Positions 1 to 11,815 of a DNA stretch of 64,000 nucleotides are shown here, one piece after another. Source of the DNA: Colius striatus (Eukaryota > Chordata > Aves > Coliiformes > Coliidae); NCBI RefSeq assembly GCF_028858725.1, contig NC_084762.1, forward strand, positions 33,385,298 through 33,449,297, written 5' to 3'. The translations under genes were made by a program, and so were the position numbers. Below the pieces are notes generated by a model. That model was given only the letters and a program-made list of their open reading frames with translations. It made no database searches and was not told where the DNA came from. The stretch's first letter is position 1. The number at the start of each line of letters is the position of its first letter.

Positions 1-414
1 ACCAAGCATGTAAGCAAAATACTGTGATTTGGTTTGGGGGGAAACTGCTGCCGTTGACAAAGATTGTGCTACAGTTCTGAATCAATGCCTCTTTAGCATA
101 ACCCGCTGCAAAATCAGCTCAGATTTGGTTAAAGATCATTTTTATATTACTGCAGAAAGTAGATCTTCCATATGGTAATGCAACAGGTTTGTTATACATT
201 AACATATTGACAGTAGCAGCAACATGGAATGAGGTGTCGAAGCAGGAGAGAACGCAATTAGGGTAAAGCAGAAATTATTTTGAGAAACACTTCCTCACTG
301 GTTGCACTGGTTACTTGGCTCTTTTCCAGCATATTCAAAAGTCTCACACTGTGACCTTAATGCAGGAATGGTTTACAGTAGCTGCCATTGATCTACCCCT
401 TTCTTGTGAACATC

Positions 415-650
415 TCTCTTATGAGGAAAGCCTGTGGGACCTAGGGCTGTTTAGCCTAGAAAAGAAAAGACTGAGGGGGGACCTCATCAACGCTGATAAG
501 CACCTAAAGGGTGGATGTCAGGAGGATGGGATGACATTTTTTTCTGTGGTGTCTAGCAGCAGGACAAGGGGTAATGGACATAAGCTGGAACACAGAAAGT
601 TCCAGTTAAACACAAGGATAATATTCTTTACTCTGTGAGGTCCCTGCAAC
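415..650 (+). mobile_element. CR1 LINE fragment (near 3' end)
   Basis: The translation contains the typical CR1 C-terminal pattern ([17 protein letters not shown], then [18 protein letters not shown]). The copy is truncated at both ends and degraded. Confidence 0.8.
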
Positions 651-3600
651 AGTGGTGCAGGAAAGCCTATACAGGCTGGTAAATACAGAAACAATGTACA
701 AGACCTGTCCCACAGTAGGATTTCCCTGCTGAGAAGAGCAGGGTGAAAGCAGCATCATGAGTTGGTGGGAGCTCATGTTGCTGATACTCGGGGAACCTGC
801 ACCTGTGGCATTTTACTTGGAGAGTCTTAACTGTCCACAGCTGGCATAACCAAAGAACGTAAAACATTAAAACAAGTGTTGCTGGGGTTTTGGCCCTACC
901 TGCAAGCTTCTCCACAACTGGAGTTTCATCAGGAGCCAATATCTTTTTGTTGCCATTCAGCTGAAGAAGATTTCTCCCACTCAGAACTACTGATCAGCTT
1001 TCAGTATTTACTGTAGCTACAGTGTGTCAGATATTCTGTTTCATTTGTAAGGCCACCTAAGCAGTTTTACCTTACTTCAGATGAAGATTGAGCTAACTTG
1101 GTTAAAAGGCTTTTAGGGTCACTGTGTTTTGTGCACATTCATTTCTTGTTAAAGGACCAAATTCCATTGGCATGATTTTAACCCAAATAGATTTAAAAAA
1201 AGAATCTGATCAAAGGAAGTTTATACATTATCTTTTTTGGTTTTATATGCAGGGCCTTAGAAATTCTGTATAAAATTTCAATACTATTCAAGTCAATGGT
1301 AAAATTTCCATTAAATTTAGGAGGGTGAGGATTTAATTCTTTGTCCAGGTTCCAATGCTTCCTGACACAGGAAAATACAGACTGTATTTGGAGGTGGGGA
1401 AAATATAGAAGGTGGTGAATCAACTGAAAAAACCTTAATTTATCCAATTCATCCACCATACTTAACCAGTAAATATTCCTTTTGAAAAGCCGTTCAGCCT
1501 TGAAAGAGGAATTCAGAATGTCTTTTAATTACAGGCCAGAGGTGTATTATCATCAGCTTGCATTCATAATCAGTTTATATTAAAATGCTGTTAAAACCAT
1601 TTTTAATTTTTCTTGCTTAGTTAGGAAGGTCATTCTGATTCTGTTGCTCATATTGATCATGAGCAACTGCTTGTTCAGTAAGGACTCTAGGGAGTTTCAG
1701 TTTCTGGAGGTAAAAAGTTTATCAGACCATGTCTGATTTTAAATCTACGTCAGACTCCAAAACATACACTGAATTAATCAGAAGTTTACCTGTCTATATA
1801 ATGACCTATTAATCACACTGCTGGTTCAAAAGGCCCGCTATGCCATCTAGCTTTGGATTGTCTCCAACAGTGCCCACAAGCACACAGTGAGGTTAGAGTA
1901 AGAATCAGGCAAACATACGTACTGGTTCCTCCTTAATGTTCTCCCAGCCTTCAGCTTTTTTCCTAACACAGACGTGTTTTGTTTCCTCAGTAACCCCAGT
2001 GGATTTCTCTTTCAAATGCTCACCCAGTCTCACCTAGAAAAGTAAAGCTCTTTCAGGCACAGAGTCCTTTGGCAAGGATTTTTATAGGTCTCATGCTGTC
2101 TGTGTAAAGAGGCTGGCTTTTCTTTTCAGGCTCAGCCACTCCTTGTGGGCAACTTACTCCACAACTTTGATCATCTTTGTTTTTCTCTGGGCCTTCCCCA
2201 TTTCTGATATTTTTTTTCTATTTTTTCCTTTTTTTTTTTTTTTGTTTTTTGAGATGACAGGACCAGAGCTGCACACAGTGTTCATTTTTTTTGAAGGCAA
2301 AGTACAGATTTATACTATGTTATATGTATTTTTTAGTTTGTCGTCTATTAATTTGTTAGCAGTTCCTAGCATATGATATGTCCCTTTTTTTTTTTCAGTC
2401 ATGTCTGGGAAGTTTTCATGCAAACGTCCATTATAACCCCAAAGTCATGCTTCAAATGGTAATGGCAACATAATGGTTAGCTATTTAGCTTAGAAACTGG
2501 CCATACAGTTGCACTGGAGAGGATTGAAAGCAGCATAATAAATAAGGCAATCGTACAAAGGACTACTTTCACTCACAAGAAAGTGATTCTTGCTAGGAGA
2601 AGTCGGGGTGAGTCAGAAGTGAAAAGGAGGAATGGTTGAGATATAATTCAACATCTAGTGCTACAAAGTATTTGTCCTTTCTAATATAGAATTTTAAATA
2701 TAGAATTTTAAATGTAACTGAAACATTATCTTACTAAGTCATAAAATATACTTTCTCAAATCAGACCCTTCTTTGGTTCTGTGCTGCTTTGTTTCTTTCT
2801 GTCTTACACATTTTTCAAGATCCATCAATTTCTTGCTATCTAGGGAACCTCTCATGACCTGGATCTTTACAGTGACACTTGCTGGTATTATCTTAAAAAG
2901 TTTAAGTTGCTTCTGGCAGAAATCAGACCCTTTTCTCTGAAAGATGCAAAGTGAGAGGGTAGTCACAGCTCCTACGCTCTCTCCTGATTCCTGCTTAGGT
3001 GGTAGATATATCTAATCCATGAGGGGGAATGCTGGCGTGAGAGAAATGGCTTAGGTTCACATTTCAAACCTGTTTCTCACTTCTCTGCTAGACAATTTTA
3101 CAGCAGAGGTACTCATTGGCACTTCTTGAAAAAGAAAATAGATGGTCTAGCATCAAAGATGCAAAGCTGGAGGGTATCAGCTATGTCATGTCAAGCAGAC
3201 CTTTTCAATGCCTCACTGGCAGTATCACACAGACACTAATACTGTGAAGTGCTCAAGTTTTGTGCTACTAGAATGGAGATGTTGCATAAACAAATATGCA
3301 TGATCTAAACAGCCTTCAATCCATACCAAGAATTATTTTTATAAATAATGTTTGAATCTTATTCTATTTACTTTTAGTACATCAGTCACAGTGTGAAGCC
3401 ATGTAGTTCAGTCTTGTAGAGATAAAACTCCTTTAAAGTTTAGTCTCAGAGAAAGCAAGCCTCTAAAGCCTGTTTTAGTTTAAAATGTAATTAAAAGTTT
3501 TATTTTCTTGATGAGTACTTTGGAGTACATGTTCAGCTAGCTATATGGAGAATTAGCTGAGCAAGTCCCATTACTGCTAATGCTACGACTAATTCCCTGC

Positions 3601-5544
3601 ACATCATACTGAATATTTACATAATTGTTTAATATTTAGGTGAGCCATTTGAATATTGGTTTCTCACTGTTACAGTCATCTGTAATACCAAAAAAAAAAA
3701 GCCACGTGGAAAAGATGATTTTTAGTTAAAGATGTTAAATGCTGTTAAAAAAATTGCATTACTACATTGTGGATTAAACCCTAAATTATAACTAAAATGG
3801 CTTAATTTCTCACCTCAGAAGTAGTAGATTGGATTAGTGCTCCTTGGGCACTGTGAATGTAGATTATTTTCTTTGTGTGCAAACACTCTTGGTGTCAGAG
3901 AAGCTTAAGAAGATCATTAGTTTAATGCTTGTGTGGTACAGAAAGTGAGTTATTTTAGCAGTTTAAAATATAGTAGCAATACCATATCTTACTGTCTGTA
4001 AGATGGATTTAAATAATTTCTGAATGGTTTTCTTCAATATCAGCTGCAGACAGGTAAAACACTGGGCAAAAAACCTCCTTTAGTTGGTGTGTGACTGTGT
4101 TTCGCAATCTTGCACATCGATAACATCCTTTGACTAACATGACTGTATCTCATTTTCAGTCTGTCTGACTGCTTCATGCTGAGGACTGACTCTGAGCTGG
4201 ACAGCAGCTCCTAAAGTGAATACAAAATAGCTGTTATGAGCCTCAGGCCTCAAAAGAAACCAAGACAACTTTTCTATGGATCTAAGCACAAAGTCTGCTA
4301 TTTAGCTTTCTTTTGCAAGTAGTTGCTTAGGTCTCTTACTTGTTCCCCTTAATCATAATTTTTAACGTAGCTGTGATTATCTTGGGGTTTTATTGTAAAT
4401 TTTAAAGCTCCACCACTATACTTACTATTGACTTGTTTGATCTCTTGCTGTATCTGGAATAGAGCTATGACTCAATAGAAGTCATCATTTTCCCAAGTGA
4501 TACGCCAAAATTTTGAAGGGAGATGGGAACCAACACCTCAGAAGATCACCACTGTTATTATTCTTCTTGACTTCTCTTGTGGAAAATGATCAGCTTGCCT
4601 TCACTACTCCACTCCTCAACAGCCCCAGGGAGCAAATGGGGAATCTGCCAGTTATTTTGCTTCTAGCATGAGAAAATTCAGAATAAGGCTAGAACAAGCT
4701 TGATGTGGAGGGTGGCTAGATATGGGGGCTGACAAGAAGCAGGGTAGAAGTGATACAGTACCTGGATGAGAGCAGAATGCATAGGAACAGTGGGGAGATA
4801 GGACTACAGTAATAGTAGGAGTGAGTCCAGATTCAGTTTGTTTGTCTGGGAAGTGTAGCAGACACGTGGGAGGAAAACAGTTCAAAACCAAAGACAGAGT
4901 GAACAGTAAAATTTCACACTGATGTGTTTTTAATCTAATGTTGTGTGAGTTAAACTTTTGATTTTGTGGAAGGAGACCCAGGGGTTTGTCAAATTAGAGT
5001 TTGACCTTCCTCAAAATGACTCTCAGCACTTGAGTGAATCAGATTGAAATTTGCCTGGAATTTAAAAGTGACACGTTTCTCAGGACTGTTACAGAGCTGA
5101 TGGCTAAGGAAATTTCCTGCTACCAGTTGAGCCTCAGTCTTACTGTTCAGGTTAATGGACTCACCGTAGTGCTTGATGTTTAAATGTTATATGCAAGTTC
5201 CTCTAGACTACTGTAGACTCCAGTTACTCTGGAAGACTTATGCTTACACATTTATCTGCCACTTTAGGAGCATCTTCAAAATACAAGTTAGTCTTTCCTG
5301 AACTCCTTCTCCTCCACTGCAACCCTCTGTGCTCTATGACTTCCCTTCTAGGTGACAGGAAAAGCAAGTATTGAGCACAAAGATCTGTCCTACCAATTGT
5401 TGCTGTTCATGCAACACCTGTTTCCTTCAGCAGAAGTGAGTGAGTCCTCAAAAAAAGGATGCATGCAGATGTGAGTGGAAGTGTTGCGCTCCCTCTGGAA
5501 GTCTCTTGTCTTTACAGGTATTGTAAAGACATCCTACATTGATA
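651..5544. other. Intergenic, AT-rich, no gene seen
   Basis: I see no convincing coding region, RNA gene or full mobile element here. Only short frames occur, none conserved in appearance. A T-rich run lies at 2208-2243 and a 15-bp tandem duplication (TATAGAATTTTAAA) near 2684-2712. Confidence 0.6.
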
Positions 5545-5880
5545 GGACTTTCATTTTTTCCCGATTGTCCTGAAACTTGGATCAGATTTTCTGCTTTGAA
5601 ACCTCTACTTTTCAGTTGGATTTGACTGAAACCACGTAGTGGGTTCCAAAGGTCTCAGGGGGGACCAAGGAACAGAATCATAGTATGACATAAGCTTTGT
5701 TTGCCTCGAAAACTAGACTGAGAAGATATTAAAAAATGTTCTAGGTGTTCATGACACAGATAGCTCTGGTAGAACAATTCAAATTGAAAAGAGTGTTCTT
5801 TGGATTAAACAAGATGGATTCCTGAGGATAAAAAAAGCCCTTTTTTATGTAATTAAGGACTCTCTCTGGAAGTCTGTTGT
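5545..5880. repeat. Unidentified 330-bp repeat, copy 1
   Basis: This segment matches 11487-11815 in the same orientation over about 330 bp at roughly 85-90% identity by eye, from TTGTCCTGAAACTTGGATCA to AATTAAGGACTSTCTC. It contains no coding capacity that I can support and I do not recognise the family. Flanking sequences outside the match are unrelated. Confidence 0.75.
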
Positions 5881-8517
5881 TTATACTTGTACTTCTGCAA
5901 AGAAGGAGCCTAAGTGGGATCATAGTTTGGCTCTGCATCCTCTGGATAAGGAGGGAGGCTTTCAGGGAGCAGTGAGATGAGCTTGCCGATGAGGATGCTG
6001 GGATCTGCCATCTTTCAGCCCACACTCTACCTGTATTTCTTCTTATTATTAGCCTTGTTCTTTGTATTGCCACTTTCAGAGTACTTTGCCACTAATCTCT
6101 TCTCTCTCTCTTTGTTCCTTCTCCAACTCTGTTCTCCTATGTATGACTCATCCCAAAAGCTCTTTATCTTTTCCACTGACCAAATGCCCTGCGTCTGGAC
6201 TGCACTCTGGCAGACATAAAGGCCTGGCAGCAGTGCTAAAAGTGCTTGTAGCAATATATAGCAATGGTATCAGTACTGTAAGGAGAGGAAAAGATGTCAA
6301 AGATATACTTCCACTGCCACCCTTAGCTGAAGCAAAGGCCCATCAGACAGTGCTGGTATTCATCACAGCAATGTAACATGGAAGTCATCAGAGCCCTTGA
6401 CTTTAACAAAAGTGTTGGCACATGTTGCATGAAATGCAGAAATGATTTGTACATCTGAGGCTATCATTCCTCTTGGTTTTTTTTCTTTCCAGTCACTGCC
6501 TTGGATCTGTCCATTAATTGCAAGGCAATGTCACTTTTTGCTTCCTCTGTATGACTAGTTCCAGGTGGGAGGTGTGTTCTTCCTCTTTCTTCTACAAGGC
6601 TGCACCAGACTTTCTGGTCCCATTCAAAAGATAGGTCTATCTAGGACACCTTAGGTTCTTGTCATCATGCCTGTTATCTCATCAGACTGTTTTTAGAAGA
6701 CAGGATATAGGTTTTGAGAGTTGCTGTTCGGTGTTTTTTCCTTCACAGCATGCAGTCTTTAGCAGTTTTATGTCGTGTACCCAGTTGCTGTTGAAGCAAA
6801 TTCCAAAGACTGAGTAATAAATTCTTTGCTACTGCAAAAAGTAATATTTGAGAAGATATTGGTATGGAAAGTTAAACTTCTTTTTGTTAAATGCTAGATT
6901 TTCCTTAGATTCACCAAATTATAGAAAAGTATTTGCATTTTAATTATTTTATGGGTTTGGATGTTATAAAAAGAGGTTGGAAGCAATGGAATATCAAACT
7001 ATATAAAGTTGTTTGTATTTTTACCAGTTTATGGTATCATTTCATTAGCAAAAGGCATGAGGAATGCCGATGTTATGGTTTAAAACCTGTACTTTAAATT
7101 TCTCAGGTAACATTCACATTTCATCAAAGTAAGTGAAAATTTTTCCATTTATTCAGTATCACCAGTATTTGATTCATACATGATTAAAAAAAAAAAGTCC
7201 TATTTCAGTGTTGACATACTGGAAATTGTGTCAAATGTCTTAGCATAGTTACCAGGCACGGAGTTCCTGCTTTTGTTATACACTGCAGGTTGGTACTGTA
7301 GTTTTTTTAGTGTTTCTTCCCTAGATTGATGTCCAGTCTTGCTGCAGCCCTTCAGCAAACATTTTCTGCTAAGGCAGAATGTTATTTGTCACTAAGTACA
7401 TGTGGATACAAACCAAAACATCAAATCAGGCTCTAAAAAGCAAGAGAGGGAGAGAAAGAAAGGGATCAATTTGTATGAGACAATTAACACCGAGAATTTT
7501 ACATAATGGAGAAATGGTAATTCCTGGGAGATGAGTTGGATATTCATGGACACCAGCAGATTTGCTGCAGTGTATCACAGGGAGTGCCAAACTGAAAGGT
7601 TTCTTAGTTTTTCACTGCCTGATACTTCATTTATTGTTTGCGCTAATGAGGACTGACTGTAAAGCCACATACAACAAAACCTATGTGAGAATGCACATGT
7701 ATGTGTTGCCTGGCAGGTATGAATACACCAGAGGTTATCCACCTTCTACTGTTACTCCACTGTCTTATGAGACAGAATGGAAGCAGAGGCTGAATAAATA
7801 GAACAGTGGGATTTAATCGATTTCCTGCCAATGTGCAAACATCTGCATTGACAGTGTTTAGCAAAATGACAATATGTTGTCCAATATCCATGTTTGTCAG
7901 AGATGGCTAATGAACCCTCAGGTAGTGTGCTGATTTTTAACATCCTTTTTTTTTTCTTGACATAGGCATTGTTGCTGTGATCTGTGACCCAGCTCCATCT
8001 CAGCTACACTGAAGGGTAGCGAAGACCGGGCAGTTATTGGAAACATTAACTGAAGGGTGACTTGTGTGTGTAGAAAGAAGGGGAATTTTATCAACTAATA
8101 CTGAAATTGCCTTGTGTGTGGGATTTTTACCATAGACTTCTGGGCTGCAAGCCTAAATGGCACAGTCCAAATGTTCAGCTTAGATGAGGAGTTTTAATGG
8201 CAAACTGAGTATGCGAGGTGGTGAAGAACTATAGGACCAAAACGCGATCAGCCAGACAAAAGCAAGAGGCTGTGGGAAATGTGAATACCAAGGAACAGAA
8301 TAAAAGAGCAAAACCAGAATTCACTGATGTAGACATTACAGTGTAATCCTCATGGTCCCAAACTGTAAGGTACCACACCCAGAGCATTTTCAGGATTGGA
8401 ATGCTTTTTCAAGAAAGCGGATGCTCAGAAAAGCAAGGCCAGGTGAGGGCTGTGGCAGGGATGCAGTGGCCCTGGTTGCAGCAGGGAGGGTGAAGGCAAG
8501 TTTCCTGAGGAACAGGG
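5881..8517. other. Intergenic, no gene seen
   Basis: Short overlapping frames near 5980-6370 and 7560-7940 have no recognisable domain and overlap on both strands. Nothing else is supported. The stretch ends at the target duplication of the twin-LTR element. Confidence 0.6.
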
Positions 8518-9855
8518 TGTCGTGGTTTGGCCCAGCTAGCACAACAGCACCACGACAGTTTCTTGCTCGATGCCCCCATTCACCCCCACCCTCGTTAAGA
8601 TGGCGGAGGACCCAGTGAAATGGGAGTAAAAAGATAAGCAAGATTGTTGTGGATTGAGACAAGGGCAGGGAGGGCTCACTGCCAATTATGGTTCTGGGCA
8701 AAACAGACTCCAGTACTCGACTTAGAGAGGAAAGTAGGAAAGTTTATTCTACAAGAAACAGAACGGAATAAAAGCAAAAAGGGAGTAGGATGATGAGAAA
8801 ATTACAACCAGCACTTTAAGATCTCCCTCCCCCATCCCTCCTTTCTTCCCGGGCCCAGCTCACTGCTCCCGATATCTCTACCTCCTCCCCCCGCAACAGC
8901 TCAGGGGGGCAGGGAGTGGGGGATGTGGTCAGTCTCTCACAGATGGGCTTTGCCGCTTCTGTCTTCTCAGATGAGGATGACTCCTGGCATTCTTCCCCTG
9001 CTCCAACACGGGGTTCCTCCCCCGGAACACAGTCCTTAACAAACTTCTCTGGTGTGGGTTGTTCCCAGCAGCTGTGGCTTCTGCCGATACAGGTTCCCTC
9101 ACACGGGACACAGTCCTTGGTGAATATCTCTGGCGTGGATTCTTCACCGCGGTTGCAGTTTCTGCAGTTGCAAGGTCCCTCTCTTGGGACAAGGCCTCTT
9201 CTGGGCATAAGTTTAATGAGCTGCTTTGTCGTGGGTTCCTCCCCACAGTTGCAGCTGTGGATATTGGGTCCCTTCCTCGGGACAGGGCCTGCTCCGGCCA
9301 TAGTGATAAAGGGCCCCTCCTTCGGGACAAGGCCTCCTCCGGCCAAAATCACTGTCCCTGGCTCGGGGCCTTTAATGAAGTGAATCGCTGCCCCTGGTCC
9401 GGGGTCAGCTTTAGCAAAATGAGTTTCTGCCCCTGATGCGGGCTCATTATCAGAATGAGTCTGTACCGCTGATGCGGGGTCTTTAAAGAAATGAAAATAA
9501 ATCTCAGCTTCACCAGTTCTCTCCATAGAATGCAGGGGAGTCTCTGCTACAGTACACCTCCTCCCTTTCATCACTGACCTTGGAGTCCGCATGGTTGTTT
9601 CTCTCACCGTTCCTACTCCTTGCACCACCACCAGCCAGAAGAAGAGAAGAAGGGGCAGAAGAAAGAAAGAAGATGGAGGAAGACACCTCCCCTTCCGGCT
9701 TCTTCTTAAAAAGTGATCGTGGAGGCGTCTAATTGGCTCAGCCCCAGAAGTGAGCCTTTTCTGAGCTGGGGAGAGTTGTGAGCAACTTCTTGCAGGAGTC
9801 ATCTTTGCAGCCCCTTCCCCCATACCAGAAAAGGCTGTCATGTCAAACCATGACA
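8518..9855 (-). repeat. 3' LTR of the twin-LTR element
   Basis: This is the same length and apparently the same sequence as the other LTR. The open frames inside match position for position at an offset of 1552 bp. It directly follows the polypurine tract on the minus strand. Confidence 0.9.
8816..9592 (-). CDS. LTR-borne open reading frame, 3' LTR copy (unknown protein)
   Basis: The 258-codon frame starts with MRTPRSVMKGRRC and ends ERRDGGGRS at 8816. Its middle is a degenerate tandem array of units of about 27-31 residues with the pattern VPxEGP, a Cys/Asn-rich linker, GEEPTP and a Phe-x-Lys motif. Cys occurs in pairs (CNCRNCNRG). The frame is open farther upstream too, through a hydrophobic stretch (FFLLPLLLFFWLVVV) that would be a membrane segment only if translation began upstream. 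I do not recognise the protein. The same frame exists in the other LTR and, shortened, in the diverged solo LTR. It may be a real accessory protein or only a repeat-rich sequence with few stops. Confidence 0.35.
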   Translation of the reverse strand: MRTPRSVMKGRRCTVAETPLHSMERTGEAEIYFHFFKDPASAVQTHSDNEPASGAETHFAKADPGPGAAIHFIKGPEPGTVILAGGGLVPKEGPFITMAGAGPVPRKGPNIHSCNCGEEPTTKQLIKLMPRRGLVPREGPCNCRNCNRGEESTPEIFTKDCVPCEGTCIGRSHSCWEQPTPEKFVKDCVPGEEPRVGAGEECQESSSSEKTEAAKPICERLTTSPTPCPPELLRGEEVEISGAVSWAREERRDGGGRS

Positions 9856-10069
9856 TTCCACCCCTCGCCTTCACGAATTGCTTTTTAAGGAGGTGTTAAA
9901 AATCCACCCCTCGACCCTTCACCAAAGGTAGAACCACTTAAAACCTCAATAGTCAGCGGTACAGTTCATGTTTTGCCCGTTACCACTCCCAATTAGTATC
10001 CTTGTCTCAAATTTAATCTGTAATGCTCCAAGTCCCACAGACTCGGGGCCCCACGTTGGGCGCCAATAA
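9856..10069 (-). other. Internal region of the twin-LTR element (primer site, polypurine tract)
   Basis: The 214 bp hold the lysine-tRNA primer site at 10048-10065 and a purine tract ending at 9856 (AGGCGAGGGGTGGAA on the minus strand). Nothing coding is visible. The remaining 170 bp or so may hold packaging or dimerisation signals, but nothing specific is recognisable. Confidence 0.85.
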
Positions 10070-11407
10070 TGTCGTGGTTTGGCCCAGCTAGCACAACAGC
10101 ACCACGACAGTTTCTTGCTCGATGCCCCCATTCACCCCCACCCTCGTTAAGATGGCGGAGGACCCAGTGAAATGGGAGTAAAAAGATAAGCAAGATTGTT
10201 GTGGATTGAGACAAGGGCAGGGAGGGCTCACTGCCAATTATGGTTCTGGGCAAAACAGACTCCAGTACTCGACTTAGAGAGGAAAGTAGGAAAGTTTATT
10301 CTACAAGAAACAGAACGGAATAAAAGCAAAAAGGGAGTAGGATGATGAGAAAATTACAACCAGCACTTTAAGATCTCCCTCCCCCATCCCTCCTTTCTTC
10401 CCGGGCCCAGCTCACTGCTCCCGATATCTCTACCTCCTCCCCCCGCAACAGCTCAGGGGGGCAGGGAGTGGGGGATGTGGTCAGTCTCTCACAGATGGGC
10501 TTTGCCGCTTCTGTCTTCTCAGATGAGGATGACTCCTGGCATTCTTCCCCTGCTCCAACACGGGGTTCCTCCCCCGGAACACAGTCCTTAACAAACTTCT
10601 CTGGTGTGGGTTGTTCCCAGCAGCTGTGGCTTCTGCCGATACAGGTTCCCTCACACGGGACACAGTCCTTGGTGAATATCTCTGGCGTGGATTCTTCACC
10701 GCGGTTGCAGTTTCTGCAGTTGCAAGGTCCCTCTCTTGGGACAAGGCCTCTTCTGGGCATAAGTTTAATGAGCTGCTTTGTCGTGGGTTCCTCCCCACAG
10801 TTGCAGCTGTGGATATTGGGTCCCTTCCTCGGGACAGGGCCTGCTCCGGCCATAGTGATAAAGGGCCCCTCCTTCGGGACAAGGCCTCCTCCGGCCAAAA
10901 TCACTGTCCCTGGCTCGGGGCCTTTAATGAAGTGAATCGCTGCCCCTGGTCCGGGGTCAGCTTTAGCAAAATGAGTTTCTGCCCCTGATGCGGGCTCATT
11001 ATCAGAATGAGTCTGTACCGCTGATGCGGGGTCTTTAAAGAAATGAAAATAAATCTCAGCTTCACCAGTTCTCTCCATAGAATGCAGGGGAGTCTCTGCT
11101 ACAGTACACCTCCTCCCTTTCATCACTGACCTTGGAGTCCGCATGGTTGTTTCTCTCACCGTTCCTACTCCTTGCACCACCACCAGCCAGAAGAAGAGAA
11201 GAAGGGGCAGAAGAAAGAAAGAAGATGGAGGAAGACACCTCCCCTTCCGGCTTCTTCTTAAAAAGTGATCGTGGAGGCGTCTAATTGGCTCAGCCCCAGA
11301 AGTGAGCCTTTTCTGAGCTGGGGAGAGTTGTGAGCAACTTCTTGCAGGAGTCATCTTTGCAGCCCCTTCCCCCATACCAGAAAAGGCTGTCATGTCAAAC
11401 CATGACA
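10070..11407 (-). repeat. 5' LTR of the twin-LTR element
   Basis: This is the upstream LTR in the element's own orientation, 1338 bp, with short inverted ends (TGTCATGG and CCACGACA when read on the minus strand). It has a TTTTTAAGAAG TATA-like motif about one fifth of the way in and an AATAAA near its end. This arrangement implies an unusually long R region containing an open reading frame. Confidence 0.9.
10368..11144 (-). CDS. LTR-borne open reading frame, 5' LTR copy (unknown protein)
   Basis: This is an apparently identical copy of the frame in the 3' LTR, 258 codons from the shared ATG. If transcription starts after the TATA-like motif and ends after the AATAAA, this copy would be the first sizeable frame in a genomic transcript. 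Function unknown. Confidence 0.35.
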   Translation of the reverse strand: MRTPRSVMKGRRCTVAETPLHSMERTGEAEIYFHFFKDPASAVQTHSDNEPASGAETHFAKADPGPGAAIHFIKGPEPGTVILAGGGLVPKEGPFITMAGAGPVPRKGPNIHSCNCGEEPTTKQLIKLMPRRGLVPREGPCNCRNCNRGEESTPEIFTKDCVPCEGTCIGRSHSCWEQPTPEKFVKDCVPGEEPRVGAGEECQESSSSEKTEAAKPICERLTTSPTPCPPELLRGEEVEISGAVSWAREERRDGGGRS

Positions 11408-11486
11408 CAGGGTCTTGGGGCTCAACCACCTGAATGCTGATGATAGAGCAGGATTTACCTTCAGCCTTTTCATTGGTGGGGGCATT

Positions 11487-11815
11487 GGAGACTTTCACCT
11501 TTTCCCAGTTGTCCTGAAACTTGGATCAGATTTTCTGCTTTGAAACCTCTACTTTTCTTTTGAATTTGACTGAAACCACATAGTGGGTTCCAAAGGTCTC
11601 AGTGGAGGACCAAGGAACAGAATCATAACATGACATGAGCTTTGTTTGCCTAGAAAATTAGGCCAGAGAGGATATTAAATAATGTTTTAGGTGTTCATGA
11701 CACAGGTAGCTCAGACAGAACAATTTGAAGAGAAAAGGATGTTCTTTGGATTAAACAAGATGGATTCCTGAGTTTTAAAAAAAATCTCATTTTCATCTAA
11801 TTAAGGACTGTCTCG
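11487..11815. repeat. Unidentified 330-bp repeat, copy 2
   Basis: This is the second copy of the segment at 5545-5880, beginning 80 bp to the right of the twin-LTR element. The two copies differ by substitutions and small indels, so the duplication or dispersal is not recent. It may be an unclassified interspersed repeat or part of an old LTR. Confidence 0.75.

Larger units (their letters stand above)
8518..11407 (-). mobile_element. Young non-autonomous LTR retrotransposon (beta/ERVK-like) with minimal internal region
   Basis: Two direct repeats of exactly 1338 bp (8518-9855 and 10070-11407, offset 1552) begin TGTCGTGG and end CCATGACA on the plus strand. They are flanked by the 5-bp target duplication CAGGG (8513-8517 and 11408-11412). 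Read on the minus strand, the upstream LTR is followed after three bases by TGGCGCCCAACGTGGGGC (10065-10048), the primer site for lysine tRNA 1,2. A purine tract (9870-9856) precedes the downstream LTR. Only 214 bp lie between the LTRs, with no gag, pol or env, so mobility would need proteins supplied by another element. No difference between the LTRs was seen where I compared them, indicating recent insertion. AATAAA hexamers lie at 8743-8748 and 10295-10300 on the complement. Confidence 0.92.

Noticed and set aside
5977..6376. Overlapping frames of 75-104 codons on both strands
   Set aside because: They overlap antisense to each other, are leucine/serine-rich from pyrimidine-rich DNA, and have no domain.
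8916..9436. Antisense frames of 125-155 codons inside the twin LTRs
   Set aside because: They are on the opposite strand to the element and lie inside the repeat array. The equivalent antisense frame in the solo LTR differs in length and start, so they look like shadows.
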